Below are positions 51,743 to 61,496 of a DNA stretch of 64,000 nucleotides, piece after piece. A program made the position numbers and the translations under genes. The DNA comes from Megasphaera sp. AM44-1BH (GTDB taxonomy: Bacteria > Bacillota > Negativicutes > Veillonellales > Megasphaeraceae): NCBI RefSeq assembly GCF_003467125.1, contig NZ_QSFA01000004.1:1-64000 (forward strand), given 5' to 3'. Each line of letters begins with the position of its first letter. The stretch's first letter is position 1. Below the pieces are notes generated by a model. It worked only from the letters and a program-made list of their open reading frames with translations, searched no databases and was not told where the DNA came from.

Positions 51743-53737
51743 ATGGAAAAAGAAAAAGCGCGCCTGCTGGAACTGCGCAAGACAATCGATGAACTCAGCT
51801 ATCAGTATTATACGCTGGACAAGCCGACGATGACCGATTATGAATATGATATGTTGTACCGCGAACTGGAAACGATAGAAAAAAATCATCCGGATTGGGT
51901 GACTCCCGATTCGCCGACCCAGCGTGTCGGATCGAAAATCTCCGGCGGCTTTGAAAAGTATACCCACGACAGGCCCATGCTCAGTATGGGAGATGTCTTC
52001 AATGACCAGGAACTAATGGAATTTGATCAGCGCGTACGCAGCGACCTGGGTGGAGAAGAGCTGGAATATATTGTCGAATTGAAAATCGACGGGCTGGCGG
52101 TCAATCTGATTTATGAAAACGGCCAGTTCATCCGTGGCGTGACCCGTGGAGACGGACGGGTCGGTGAAGATGTCACAAATAATGTCCGGACTATCCGCAC
52201 GATTCCGCTTCATATCAATAGCACATCTCCCCACATGGAAATCCGCGGGGAAGTGTATATGCCAATACAGGCCTTTGAACAGCTCAATGCCCAACGCCGG
52301 GATGACGAGCTGGAGCCCTTCGCCAATCCCCGCAACGCGGCGGCCGGGTCGCTGCGTCAGCTCGACCCTCGGATTACGGCACAGCGCAAACTCGCCTTTT
52401 TTGCCTATGCCATCGGCGGTACGGTCGGCATTGACATTCCCAGTCAGGAAGCCCTGCTGAAGGATCTGGAAGCATTTCACTTCCAGGTCAATCAGGAATA
52501 CCGGAAATTCAGCACCATGACCGATGTCATTGCCTTTGTCCACAGCTGGGATGACCGGCGGGACAAGCTGCCCTATGCGACAGACGGCATGGTCGTCAAA
52601 GTCAATTCCTTCGCCCAGCAGGCCCGTCTGGGCAATACGGTCAAGATTCCCCGCTGGGCTATTGCCTATAAATTCCCGCCAGAACAGGCCCGTACGAAGG
52701 TGCTAAATATTTCTGTCAGTCTGGGCCGGACCGGAGTCCTTACGCCGGCAGCTGATTTAAAGCCAGTCCGACTTGCCGGGACGGTAGTCAAACGGGCAAC
52801 TCTGCATAATGAAGACTATATACGCGAAAAAGATATCCGCATCGGTGATACCGTCGTCATCCAGAAGGCAGGAGAAATCATTCCGGAAGTCGTCCGGGCT
52901 GTTACGGCCGACCGGGATGGCAGTGAACGGGTATTTTCTATGCCAGACCGGTGTCCGGGCTGTGGTGGCCCCGTCGTACGCCGGGAAGGAGAAGCAGCTA
53001 CGCGCTGTATCAATCCGGACTGCCCGGCTGTTATCCTTGAACGGGTTGCTCACTTCGTTTCCCGTAATGCCATGAATATAGACGGTCTCGGCGATGCCAT
53101 CGTCAGCCAGCTCTTGGACCATCATCTGATACATACCGTAGCCGATATTTACGGCCTGAAGAAAGACGATTTACTGGACCTCGACGGTTTTGCCGATAAA
53201 TCAGCAGACAACCTGCTAAAGGCCATTGAAGCGAGTAAACGCGTAGGCCTGGCGCGGGTCCTGTTTGCTCTGGGAATCCGTTTTGTCGGTGCCAAGGCCG
53301 GGCGGATTCTGGCAGAATGTTTCGGATCCATCGATGCCATCATGCAGGCCAAAGCAGACGAACTGACGGTCATTGATGAAATCGGGCCGCGTATTGCCGA
53401 AAGTGTCGTTTCTTATTTTGCCGATGACAAAAACCGGGCCCTTATTAAAGAACTGCGCCAGTATGGTGTCGATATGACCTGTGAAAAAAGGCAGCTCATC
53501 AATGCCTCTTTTGATGGAGAAACAGTCGTACTGACGGGAAAATTGGAAACCATGACCCGTCAGGAAGCCCAGAAGGCTATTGAAGACCGTGGTGGCCGGT
53601 GTACTTCATCAGTAACGAAAAAGACGACCCTTGTCATTGCCGGTGCCGATCCGGGCAGCAAATATGAAAAAGCCCGTCAGCTGGGAACGCACATTATCTC
53701 TGAACCAGAATTCCGTGAATGGCTGGAACGGGAATAA
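51743..53737 (+). CDS. ligA: NAD-dependent DNA ligase
   Basis: The 664-residue ligase has the adenylation-site ELKIDGLAVNL with Lys114, the OB fold with GRTGVLTPAADLKPV, a four-Cys zinc finger (CPGCGGPVV..CINPDC), helix-hairpin-helix repeats (about 450-570) and a C-terminal BRCT domain (FDGETVVLTGKLETMTRQEAQKAIEDRGGRC). All family domains are present. Confidence 0.97.
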   Translation: MEKEKARLLELRKTIDELSYQYYTLDKPTMTDYEYDMLYRELETIEKNHPDWVTPDSPTQRVGSKISGGFEKYTHDRPMLSMGDVFNDQELMEFDQRVRSDLGGEELEYIVELKIDGLAVNLIYENGQFIRGVTRGDGRVGEDVTNNVRTIRTIPLHINSTSPHMEIRGEVYMPIQAFEQLNAQRRDDELEPFANPRNAAAGSLRQLDPRITAQRKLAFFAYAIGGTVGIDIPSQEALLKDLEAFHFQVNQEYRKFSTMTDVIAFVHSWDDRRDKLPYATDGMVVKVNSFAQQARLGNTVKIPRWAIAYKFPPEQARTKVLNISVSLGRTGVLTPAADLKPVRLAGTVVKRATLHNEDYIREKDIRIGDTVVIQKAGEIIPEVVRAVTADRDGSERVFSMPDRCPGCGGPVVRREGEAATRCINPDCPAVILERVAHFVSRNAMNIDGLGDAIVSQLLDHHLIHTVADIYGLKKDDLLDLDGFADKSADNLLKAIEASKRVGLARVLFALGIRFVGAKAGRILAECFGSIDAIMQAKADELTVIDEIGPRIAESVVSYFADDKNRALIKELRQYGVDMTCEKRQLINASFDGETVVLTGKLETMTRQEAQKAIEDRGGRCTSSVTKKTTLVIAGADPGSKYEKARQLGTHIISEPEFREWLERE

Positions 53738-53784
53738 CGCTGTTATTAGCAGCAAATTGATGAAAGCCCTGGCGCTTCGGGAGG

Positions 53785-53832
53785 ACTGCAGCAGAAAGAC
53801 AGGATAAGACCTGTTCTGCTGCAGTTTTTTTG
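53785..53832 (+). terminator. Terminator after ligA
   Basis: ACTGCAGCAGA at 53785-53795 pairs with TCTGCTGCAGT at 53815-53825; an inner ACAGG/CCTGT pair and a long T-run follow. Confidence 0.9.
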
Positions 53833-53919
53833 TTTTTTTGTTATCATATATCTTGCATTTCGTTAGTAACAATGGAATAATATACGTAATGAGTATTATT
53901 ACGTTTGGAGTGATCCGCC

Positions 53920-54780
53920 ATGAAAAACAATAAGCTGACGATTGGACAAATGGCAAAAGTCAATCATACGACTATCAGTACACTGCGGCTGTATGATAAA
54001 TTAGGTATCCTGAAACCGATTTATGTCAATCCCGACAGTAATTACCGGTATTATGATATCCGCCAGTGTATTGTTTTCCGGTCCATACAATTCCACAAAA
54101 ATATCGGACTGAGTCTGAAAGAAATGGAAAATATTTCTAAAGAAGACACCTTTTCCTATATAGAAGAATTATATTATCGTCGGCTCAGTGAATTATCCAT
54201 ACAGGTCGAGAATCTTAATGCACAGCAGCGGGCCATCGTCCGGTCCCTTCATGCTATCCGGCGCATTTCCCAGCTGCCACCGGCAGGGACGACTACTCTG
54301 GGATATCTCGATGCCGAATATGTCTATGCCAGACCGGCAGAGCGTAATTACCTGGAAGAAGACGCAGGCAGTGTAGAACTGGGCATCTCTCATATTTTGG
54401 AGCATATGGAAAGAGATCACTTTTCCTATGAATATGCCTTCTTTATCGGATTGACTGTCCGGCGTGAAGATTTTCTTTCAGGAATTTTGAAAAGTGATAC
54501 ATTGTGCCTGTATGTAGACCGCTCGTATGTCGGCAAGCGTAATATTCAGATACAGCCACAAGGTACGTACGCCTCTATTTATTTCGATGACTACAACCGG
54601 ATTGGTGAATACATGGGTAAACTGCGTCAGTTTTGCCGGGATAAGCACTGCACGATTGCGGGAGATATGATTTGCCGGTGGATTGGAACGATGAATCTGG
54701 AGCGGTTCATCAATCACAAAGAATTTTTGCGGCTCCAGGTGCCTGTCATCGTTCAGGAAGAACAGAATATAAACGTTTAA
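53920..54780 (+). CDS. MerR-family transcriptional regulator with effector domain
   Basis: The 286-residue protein has a MerR winged helix-turn-helix (TIGQMAKVNHTTISTLRLYDKLGILKPIYVNPDSNYRYYDIRQ) and a short coiled-coil dimer helix. From about residue 120 a C-terminal domain resembles the BmrR/GyrI-like effector-binding fold (TYASIYFDDYNRIGEYMGKLRQFCRDKHCTIAGDMICRWIG). Such proteins usually sense hydrophobic drugs. The promoter region just before it holds AATAATA..TATTATT dyad arms. No pump is immediately adjacent on the same strand. Confidence 0.88.
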   Translation: MKNNKLTIGQMAKVNHTTISTLRLYDKLGILKPIYVNPDSNYRYYDIRQCIVFRSIQFHKNIGLSLKEMENISKEDTFSYIEELYYRRLSELSIQVENLNAQQRAIVRSLHAIRRISQLPPAGTTTLGYLDAEYVYARPAERNYLEEDAGSVELGISHILEHMERDHFSYEYAFFIGLTVRREDFLSGILKSDTLCLYVDRSYVGKRNIQIQPQGTYASIYFDDYNRIGEYMGKLRQFCRDKHCTIAGDMICRWIGTMNLERFINHKEFLRLQVPVIVQEEQNINV

Positions 54781-55144
54781 CCATATTGGCTGAATAAGGT
54801 TTAAAATCAAAATGTTTCTATTTGATTTATAATTAAATAGAAAGTAGATATATAGAAAATGCATAATTAAAACATATTAATATACAAATAAAGAAATTAT
54901 ATCATGATTATAATAACTAGTTCTTATTTTATCTCTCAATATTGACATAATATAAACAATATTTAAATAATAATATGATATATTCTTATCACACTATAAC
55001 AAACATTTTGTTTGACTCGTACCTTAATATATGAGTTATAATAATTGTAGCAATTGTCAGAAAATTTTGATAGTCGTAATACATATCCAGTCGCTTTCAG
55101 CTGGACACGACAGGGGAACAAATTTTCAGGGGTGAAAAACTATT
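54781..55144. other. AT-rich intergenic region
   Basis: No open frame or RNA gene is recognised. A -10-like TATAAT is near 55038. Before the XRE gene a hairpin (GTCGT..CCAG/CTGG..ACGAC, 55073-55111) could fold in its leader. Confidence 0.4.
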
Positions 55145-55354
55145 ATGGTGCAGTATACGGATCGATTGAAATATTTGCGGATCAGCAATAACCTTTCGCA
55201 GAAAGATGTTGCCAATTTATTGGGATGTTCTCAAGTTGCCTACGGTATGTATGAATTAGGAAAACGCCGTATTTCTCTCGATAAACTCATCATACTCGCT
55301 AAATATTATAATACGACACTGGATTATATTGCCGGACTGTCTGATCAGAGATAG
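55145..55354 (+). CDS. Small XRE-family helix-turn-helix regulator
   Basis: The 69-residue protein is a bare Cro/C1-type helix-turn-helix: LKYLRISNNLSQKDVANLLGCSQVAYGMYELGKRRISLDKLIILAKYYNTTLDYIAGLSD. It has no effector domain. A terminator follows at 55366, so it is monocistronic. It may be autoregulatory; its target is not evident. Confidence 0.85.
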   Translation: MVQYTDRLKYLRISNNLSQKDVANLLGCSQVAYGMYELGKRRISLDKLIILAKYYNTTLDYIAGLSDQR

Positions 55355-55365
55355 GATGATTGTGT

Positions 55366-55400
55366 TGCCACATTGCCTTATGGTGATGTGGCATTTTTTT
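55366..55400 (+). terminator. Terminator after the XRE gene
   Basis: TGCCACAT at 55366-55373 pairs with ATGTGGCA at 55386-55393, followed by seven T. Confidence 0.85.
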
Positions 55401-55487
55401 GCTTTTGTTGCTTTTACAACAGAAAAGAATAGTATTTCCGTCTATACTGATAGCGTACTAAAAGACGCCAGAGGAGGCGGAAGAGAT

Positions 55488-55709
55488 ATGGACAAAACAA
55501 TTGATGATGTCTGGGCCATTGTGCCAGATTATTTTAACCGGAAAGAATGTGAAGGTTGTGGCTGCTGCATCAGTATCTGTCCGGCCCGGGCTATTACTAT
55601 GATAGAGCGCGTGGATGGCAGTGAACGGCCGATTGTCGATATGAGCAAGTGTATCCGTTGCACCCGGTGCATGGATGCCTGTGAGATTTATAAATGCTAT
55701 CATGCCTGA
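55488..55709 (+). CDS. Small 2x[4Fe-4S] ferredoxin
   Basis: The 73-residue protein has two cluster motifs, CEGCGCCISICP and CIRCTRCMDACEIYKC, in the usual C-x2-C-x2-C-x3-C spacing, with the second cluster followed by extra Cys/His residues. It is a low-potential electron carrier or a fragment-like electron-transfer protein. The ATG after GAGGAGGCGG was used; a longer reading overlaps the XRE terminator. Confidence 0.85.
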   Translation: MDKTIDDVWAIVPDYFNRKECEGCGCCISICPARAITMIERVDGSERPIVDMSKCIRCTRCMDACEIYKCYHA

Positions 55710-55746
55710 ACAGCCTTTCATTCTGACACCATCATGATTCCCATTC

Positions 55747-55790
55747 AAAAACGGAAGATGCCAGCTGACAAAGCATCTTCCGTTTTTTTT
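55747..55790 (+). terminator. Terminator after the ferredoxin
   Basis: AAAACGGAAGATGC pairs with GCATCTTCCGTTTT, then a T-run; the stem has 14 bp. Confidence 0.9.
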
Positions 55791-55919
55791 GTTCTGATGA
55801 ACCGGCGTCGTTTTTTCTCATGTATTCCTGAAACTTGCATTGCAATATGTAAATTAGAAGCATATAATGAATCCGTTATAAAAAAATTCAGTGCGCATTT
55901 TCAGAGGAGGAATCAGCAC

Positions 55920-57248
55920 ATGAATGCTTGGATTAGTGATGCATGTGAAAAACAATTTCATCTCAGTCGGTTTCATTCGTCTGTTAGTACAGAAGTTATA
56001 GCCGGACTGACTACTTTTGCTACGATGGGTTACGTACTGGCCGTCGTGCCACATATGATGGGAGAAGCCGGCCTGCCCGGCGGTGCCGTCCTGACGGCTA
56101 TGGTATTGATGATTTTTCTGACAACTATGGCTATGGGCCTGTATACCAATCGGCCCTTTGTCCTGGCTCCGGGAATGGGCAGCGTAGCCATATTTTCTAT
56201 CACCCTGGTACAGCTGCAGCATGTATCCGTCAGCATCGCCAGTGCCATCGTATTTTTAAGTGGGATTTTATTCATTCTCGTCACCGTTCTGGGGATCCGC
56301 AAGGCTATCGTCATGGTCATTCCCAAAGGCATCAAGATTTCCATCAGTGCCGGTGTCGGGATGTTTCTGGCTGTCATCGGTCTGCGTAATGCCAAATTAT
56401 TAGCAGCGAATGCCAAGAAAGTTGCTCTGTCTTTCGGTGACCTGACACAGCCTGTCGTCATTCTGGCTATGATTACCTTCATCATTCTGCTGGCCTTGCA
56501 GGCGCGCCGTGTCAAAGGAGCGGCCCTCATCAGTATCATTGCAGGCACTATCATCGGCATTCCCATGGGCATTACCAAAATCCCGGCTACGCTGTTTACC
56601 ATGCCTGACAGCCTGGCACCGGTGTTTTTTAATTTTGACCTTTTCGGTGCGCTGGATGTCAAATACCTGCCGTATTTATTCGTATTTTTCCTGCCCGATT
56701 TCTTTTCCAGTTTCGGAACGGCCATCGGTATCGGCGGCAAAGCGGGGTTCCTCGATAAAAACGGAGATCTTCCTGACATAGATAAAGTGTTCCAGGTCGA
56801 TTCCGTAGCGGCTACGCTGGGTTCCTTTTTTACGATTCCTGTGCTCATTACCTATCTGGAATCCGGTGCCGGTGTCGAAGCTGGTGGCCGTACGGGGCTT
56901 ACTGCCATTACCACAGCCGTCATGTTTCTTCTTATCCTGGCGGTGACGCCACTGGCCCTCATGATTCCTGCAGCAGCTACAGCTCCTGTACTGGTCTATG
57001 TCGGTGTTAGCATGATGGGTGGTATGAAAAATCTGGATTATACTGATTTGTGCGAATATATACCAGCTTTTCTTTGTATTGCCTTTACAGCTTTTACCTT
57101 TAATATAGCCAATGGCATTTCCGTCGCTTTCATTGCCTATGTCATTATGAAAATTGCCTCCGGCAGAGCATCAGAACTCAATAAAGGTCATTATCTGCTG
57201 GCACTGCTTCTGGCTTATTATTTCTATGCCATTGCCGGCGTCAAATAA
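55920..57248 (+). CDS. NCS2-family purine permease (AzgA-like adenine/guanine/hypoxanthine)
   Basis: The 442-residue transporter is of the AzgA/PbuG branch of NCS2: EVIAGLTTFATMGYVLAVVPHMM at the N-terminus (typical TEIxAGLTTFxTMAYI), TNRPFVLAPGMG, GLRNAKLL and FLPDFFSSFGTAIGIGGKAGFLDKNGDLPDIDKVFQVDSVAATLG. About 12 helices. Its pairing with adenine deaminase suggests adenine uptake. The ATG after AGAGGAGGA was chosen. No purine-riboswitch consensus was found upstream. Confidence 0.92.
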   Translation: MNAWISDACEKQFHLSRFHSSVSTEVIAGLTTFATMGYVLAVVPHMMGEAGLPGGAVLTAMVLMIFLTTMAMGLYTNRPFVLAPGMGSVAIFSITLVQLQHVSVSIASAIVFLSGILFILVTVLGIRKAIVMVIPKGIKISISAGVGMFLAVIGLRNAKLLAANAKKVALSFGDLTQPVVILAMITFIILLALQARRVKGAALISIIAGTIIGIPMGITKIPATLFTMPDSLAPVFFNFDLFGALDVKYLPYLFVFFLPDFFSSFGTAIGIGGKAGFLDKNGDLPDIDKVFQVDSVAATLGSFFTIPVLITYLESGAGVEAGGRTGLTAITTAVMFLLILAVTPLALMIPAAATAPVLVYVGVSMMGGMKNLDYTDLCEYIPAFLCIAFTAFTFNIANGISVAFIAYVIMKIASGRASELNKGHYLLALLLAYYFYAIAGVK

Positions 57249-57262
57249 GGGGGTTTTGAATC

Positions 57263-58990
57263 GTGAAAATCGATTGGCTGTTAAAAAACGGGAATATTTA
57301 TAATGTCTATCTGAAAAAATTCATCCCCTGTAATCTGGCTATCAGTGGAAGCCGGTTCTGTTACATGGGAAACGATCCTCTGCCTATGGAACCAGAACAG
57401 GTACGGGACCTTGGCGGCAAGTACGTCATTCCTGGTTTTGTCGATTGCCACATGCATATTGAAAGTACCATGGCAGCACCGCGGACTTTTATGAAGGGAG
57501 CAGTCCGCAATGGGGTAACGACGCTCATTGCCGAACCGCATGAAATAGCCAATGTATTTGGACTTGCAGGTATACAGGCTATGGCGAAAACGATGCAGGA
57601 CGGCCCTTGTGACGTTTATATCGCTATTCCCAGTTCCGTACCGTCAACGAATGAACAGCTGGAAACAACAGGGGGCATCATTGATAACGATGATGTAGAA
57701 GCTCTGATGCATATGGACCACGTCATCTGCCTGGGTGAGGTCATGAACTGCCGTGACATCATCAGGGACAGTCATTCCAAGACCAGTCGCCTTATCCGGC
57801 AGATCCGGGCCGGGCGCCCCGATTTTTCCCTGGAAGGGCACTGCCCCCGGTTCAGTGGCTGGGAGCTGGCGCAGATTTTAATGAACGGCGTCAATTCGGA
57901 CCACACAGACCAGTCACTGGAAGGTCTGAAAGAACGGCTCATGAACGGTATGTTTGTACAGCTGCAGGAAAAATCGCTGAAACCAGAATTCATCTCCTAT
58001 ATTAAAGAAAATCACCTGCTGGAGCACATGGCTATCGTAACGGATGATACCATGCCAGATGCATTTATGGAACGGGGACATCTCAATTATCTTGTAAAAA
58101 AGGCTATGCATAACGGCCTGACACCGGAAGAAGCCATCTATACAGCGACGTATACACCGGCCCGGCGCATGGGACTGCGCGATAAAGGGAGCATTGCTCC
58201 TGGGAAAATCGCCGATTTCGTCATTTTGTCTGATCCAGCCAGCCTGAGTATTGAAAGTACCTGGTGTGCAGGACGGGAAGTATATACGAAAGGAGCCCCC
58301 TGGCAGGAAGAAGAACGAGATACATCGTTTCCGGAAGCGTTTTATCACAGTGTCCATGTAACACCCCGTACGTCCGGCGATTTTACGCTGACAGCGCCTA
58401 TAGAAGAAGGGGAAGTTATCTGCCGTATTCTGGAAGTTCAGGAACATACTACGTTTGTCAAAGAAGGACAGGCGGTACTGTCCGTTCATCATGGAGAAAT
58501 CGACTGGGAACACAGCCCTTACAATCTGGCAGTCGTCTGGGAACGCCATGGGAAAAACGGCGGATACGGAGCAGCTCTTGTCGGTGGGACAGCCATGACA
58601 AGAGGAGCTGCGGCTACGACATATGCCCACGATCATCATAATCTGCTTGTCATAGGACAGACCAAAAAAGATATGATGGCTGCGGCCAATACGGTCATCA
58701 CACATCAGGGAGGCTATGCCGTAGCCTGTGACGGTGTCACGAAGGCTTTTGCGCCACTGCCGATTGCAGGAATCCTTTCTGACCGTCCACTGCCTGTACT
58801 GGGTAAACAAATACAAGAAGTACACCGTGCTCTGACGGACTGTGGGTATCGGAGTGATAATGTCATCATGTCCCTCAGTACCTTGTCACTTCCAGTCAGT
58901 CCCTTCTTCAAACTGACCGATAAGGGAATTATTGACGTCCGCAATGCCCGGATTGTTCCTCTTATCATCGAAATGCATGAAAAACCGTAA
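57263..58990 (+). CDS. ade: Adenine deaminase
   Basis: The 575-residue amidohydrolase converts adenine to hypoxanthine. Metal sites GFVDCHMHIESTM, LIAEPHEIANVFG and EGHCPRFSGWEL, then the family's VATGMTD-equivalent IVTDDTMPDAFMERGHLNYLV, are visible; the C-terminal domain ends in LPVSPFFKLTDKGIIDV. Length agrees with bacterial Ade. The GTG start sits nine bases after GGGGG, 15 bases past the permease. Confidence 0.94.
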   Translation: MKIDWLLKNGNIYNVYLKKFIPCNLAISGSRFCYMGNDPLPMEPEQVRDLGGKYVIPGFVDCHMHIESTMAAPRTFMKGAVRNGVTTLIAEPHEIANVFGLAGIQAMAKTMQDGPCDVYIAIPSSVPSTNEQLETTGGIIDNDDVEALMHMDHVICLGEVMNCRDIIRDSHSKTSRLIRQIRAGRPDFSLEGHCPRFSGWELAQILMNGVNSDHTDQSLEGLKERLMNGMFVQLQEKSLKPEFISYIKENHLLEHMAIVTDDTMPDAFMERGHLNYLVKKAMHNGLTPEEAIYTATYTPARRMGLRDKGSIAPGKIADFVILSDPASLSIESTWCAGREVYTKGAPWQEEERDTSFPEAFYHSVHVTPRTSGDFTLTAPIEEGEVICRILEVQEHTTFVKEGQAVLSVHHGEIDWEHSPYNLAVVWERHGKNGGYGAALVGGTAMTRGAAATTYAHDHHNLLVIGQTKKDMMAAANTVITHQGGYAVACDGVTKAFAPLPIAGILSDRPLPVLGKQIQEVHRALTDCGYRSDNVIMSLSTLSLPVSPFFKLTDKGIIDVRNARIVPLIIEMHEKP

Positions 58991-59017
58991 CGTACTGTCA
59001 GATAAATACAGCTATTG

Positions 59018-59063
59018 AAAAAACGTGCTGCCTGGGATTTAATGCCAGACAACACGTTTTTTT
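59018..59063 (+). terminator. Terminator after adenine deaminase
   Basis: AAAACGTG pairs with CACGTTTT around an inner CCTGG/CCAG pair, with a T7 run. Confidence 0.85.
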
Positions 59064-59136
59064 GATGGAATCTCTGATGTGGGGGATTGCGGCAGAAAAA
59101 AGACCGGCTATAATGAAATAAAAGGAAGTGATATTT

Positions 59137-59898
59137 GTGACTATTGCCATCGTAACAGGTGCGTCAAGCGGTCTGGGCCGGGAATATGCAAAACTCCTCG
59201 ATGAAGAGAATGTCGGGGAAATCTGGCTCATCAGCCGTCACGAACGGACCTTACAAAAAACAGCAGAGCAACTGAAGACAAAGTCCAGGATTCTGCCACT
59301 GGACCTGACCCAGCCGTCATCATACAGCCGCTTTGCCGATGTTCTCCGCGAACACCATCCTGTTGTTTCCTACTTTATCCATGCTGCCGGCTTTGGCCGC
59401 ATGGGAAGCACCACTGCCATGTCAGAAAGGGATACAGCCGGTATGATAGCCATCCATTGCCATGCTGCTGTATTCCTTACGACAGCAGTCCTTCCGTATT
59501 GCCAGAGAGGCAGCCATATCGTGGAAATCTGTTCCTGCGCTGCCTTTCAGCCGCTGCCCTATCTGGCGGTATATGCTGCCTGCAAGGCATTTCTCCTGCG
59601 TTACAGCCGCGCATTGGCAGAAGAATTGAAGCCGGAGGGAATTTTTGTCTCTGCCGTCTGCCCATACTGGGTCAAGGATACGGCGTTTATTGCGACCGCC
59701 AAGAAGACCGATCAGGAGAACCGGTTTCATCACTATATATTTGCCGGGAACGGGGAATGTATTGCCCGCCGCTCTTTCCGGCAGATCCGCCGGGGCCGTG
59801 TGGTCATTACCCCTGACGTTATTTCTACGCTTCATCGCATCAGCTCCGGCATACTGCCGCAGTCGTTCCTGATCTGGATCAGCCGCTTTTTCCGCTAA
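59137..59898 (+). CDS. Short-chain dehydrogenase/reductase
   Basis: The 253-residue SDR has the cofactor loop IVTGASSGLGREYAKLL, HAAGFGRMG (NAG-like), and the catalytic YAACK (Tyr-x3-Lys) with the Ser in EICSCAAFQPLPYLAVYAACKAF. The C-terminal end SQSFLIWISRFFR-type is hydrophobic and may be membrane-associated. The GTG was chosen by spacing to AAAGGAAGTG. A TATAAT is at 59109. Substrate unknown. Confidence 0.88.
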   Translation: MTIAIVTGASSGLGREYAKLLDEENVGEIWLISRHERTLQKTAEQLKTKSRILPLDLTQPSSYSRFADVLREHHPVVSYFIHAAGFGRMGSTTAMSERDTAGMIAIHCHAAVFLTTAVLPYCQRGSHIVEICSCAAFQPLPYLAVYAACKAFLLRYSRALAEELKPEGIFVSAVCPYWVKDTAFIATAKKTDQENRFHHYIFAGNGECIARRSFRQIRRGRVVITPDVISTLHRISSGILPQSFLIWISRFFR

Positions 59899-59928
59899 AT
59901 CCGGTCTTCCTTGCAGGCTTGATGCCTG

Positions 59929-61281
59929 TCAGGTTTTGTTGCGGATAGCTGACGGGATGATGCCAATAGCACAGAGAACCGTAAAAATCAAAAACGCTAG
60001 TTGGATATGGGCAGTGAGCCACGGTGCCGTACTATTCTGGCTCTGTGAAAGAATCAGGGTGATAATAGCAACGCTCAGGACCTGTCCGATGAGCCGTACC
60101 GTGCCGACAACTGATGAGGCAACCCCATAAAATTGTGGTGTGACAGAACTCATGATGGCATTGTTATTTGGGGCTGTAAACAGGGAGAACCCGATGCCGA
60201 TGACGACCAGGGCAGCGATAATACAGACAAAAGACGGATGAGTGACATTATATGTCAGCATGGCCAGACCGGCAGTGATGAAGACCATGCCTGATGAGGC
60301 CAGAACCGAGGGACTGATTTTATCAGAAAGCGTTCCTGTCAGCGGTGATAACACGGCCATAAATACAGGCTGCATCAACAGGATAAGACCGGTGTCACGG
60401 GCATTCAGACCCATGATGCGCTGCAGATAGATAGACAGGAGAAAACTGATGCCAAAGGTGGCACAATAATTGAGCATGGCAGCCAGACTGGAAAAAGAAA
60501 AGATGCGGTTGCCGGCAAAAATACGTACAGGAAGGACGGGACTGGAAATATACCATTCCCGGTACAAGAATAAGCCGAATGCCAGGAGACCGGCAATCAG
60601 CAGATATTTGCCAAAGTCCCAGACGGCCAGCTCAGAAAGACCGGTCATGACAGCCACCATAGCCAGTGCATATAACAGACTGCCTGCACTGTCCAGACTG
60701 CCGGATGCATTGACGATCCATTCCTCTTTCATATATCGCAGGGAAAGAAAAAAAACGATGGCACAGACCAGAGCGATAAAATAGAAAATGGCCTGCCAGT
60801 TCAGGTAATACGAAAAAAATCCGCCCAGAACAGGGCCCAATGACAGGCCACAGTATACGGCAGCTATGGTAAATCCCATGGCACGACCGCGGCGCCGGGG
60901 ATTGGTCACCAGTGAAATAATAGCCATATTCGTAGCAAATATGCAGGCGCTGGCCAGTCCCTGCAGGACGCGGATGAGAAGCAGAGCCGGAATAGATGAA
61001 ACAAAATACACCGATAGAGAAGAGCAGCAGAAGAGAGCCACGCCGATGAGGAAGATGCGCCGTTTACCCCACCGGTCGGCCATCTTACTGATGGGCATAA
61101 TCGTAATCGTAGAGGCGATGAGGAACGTTTCTATGACCCAGCTCAGGGCCATTTCGCTGGCTCCGTATGCATTTCCGATATCAGGAAGTGCCGTCGTAAG
61201 GGCACTGCTGGTAAATGGGTTGATGAACGAGACCATCATCATAAGAATTAAAATTGTATTTTCATAAGAAATACGGTTCAT
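59929..61281 (-). CDS. MFS multidrug transporter, 14-TM EmrB/DHA2 type
   Basis: The 450-residue efflux pump has about 14 helices with SSALTTALPDIGNAYGASEMALSWVIETFLIASTITIMPISKMADRWGKRR (motif A), NPRRRGRAMGFTIAAVYCGLSLGPVLGG (motif C) and later LSPLTGTLSDKISP. It reads opposite to both neighbours. Substrate unknown. Confidence 0.92.
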   Translation of the reverse strand: MNRISYENTILILMMMVSFINPFTSSALTTALPDIGNAYGASEMALSWVIETFLIASTITIMPISKMADRWGKRRIFLIGVALFCCSSLSVYFVSSIPALLLIRVLQGLASACIFATNMAIISLVTNPRRRGRAMGFTIAAVYCGLSLGPVLGGFFSYYLNWQAIFYFIALVCAIVFFLSLRYMKEEWIVNASGSLDSAGSLLYALAMVAVMTGLSELAVWDFGKYLLIAGLLAFGLFLYREWYISSPVLPVRIFAGNRIFSFSSLAAMLNYCATFGISFLLSIYLQRIMGLNARDTGLILLMQPVFMAVLSPLTGTLSDKISPSVLASSGMVFITAGLAMLTYNVTHPSFVCIIAALVVIGIGFSLFTAPNNNAIMSSVTPQFYGVASSVVGTVRLIGQVLSVAIITLILSQSQNSTAPWLTAHIQLAFLIFTVLCAIGIIPSAIRNKT

Positions 61282-61496
61282 ATCAATATCCTTTCTTTAT
61301 ATATCTATAATATTATTTTTTATTGACACATTCTTTATCATACGCTTTCGTCTGTATTCTGACAAGTGACTTTGTATATTTGTTGCAAAAAACGGGAAAA
61401 CCTGTGATTCATTTTACAAAATTCATAGCCATCTCTGACAGAGCGTTTACATCTGCCTGATATATTGGATACAAATATACAGGAGGTGTAAACTGC

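Noticed and set aside
55790..55920. Purine riboswitch before the adenine permease
   Set aside because: The conserved core and the paired loops are not present.
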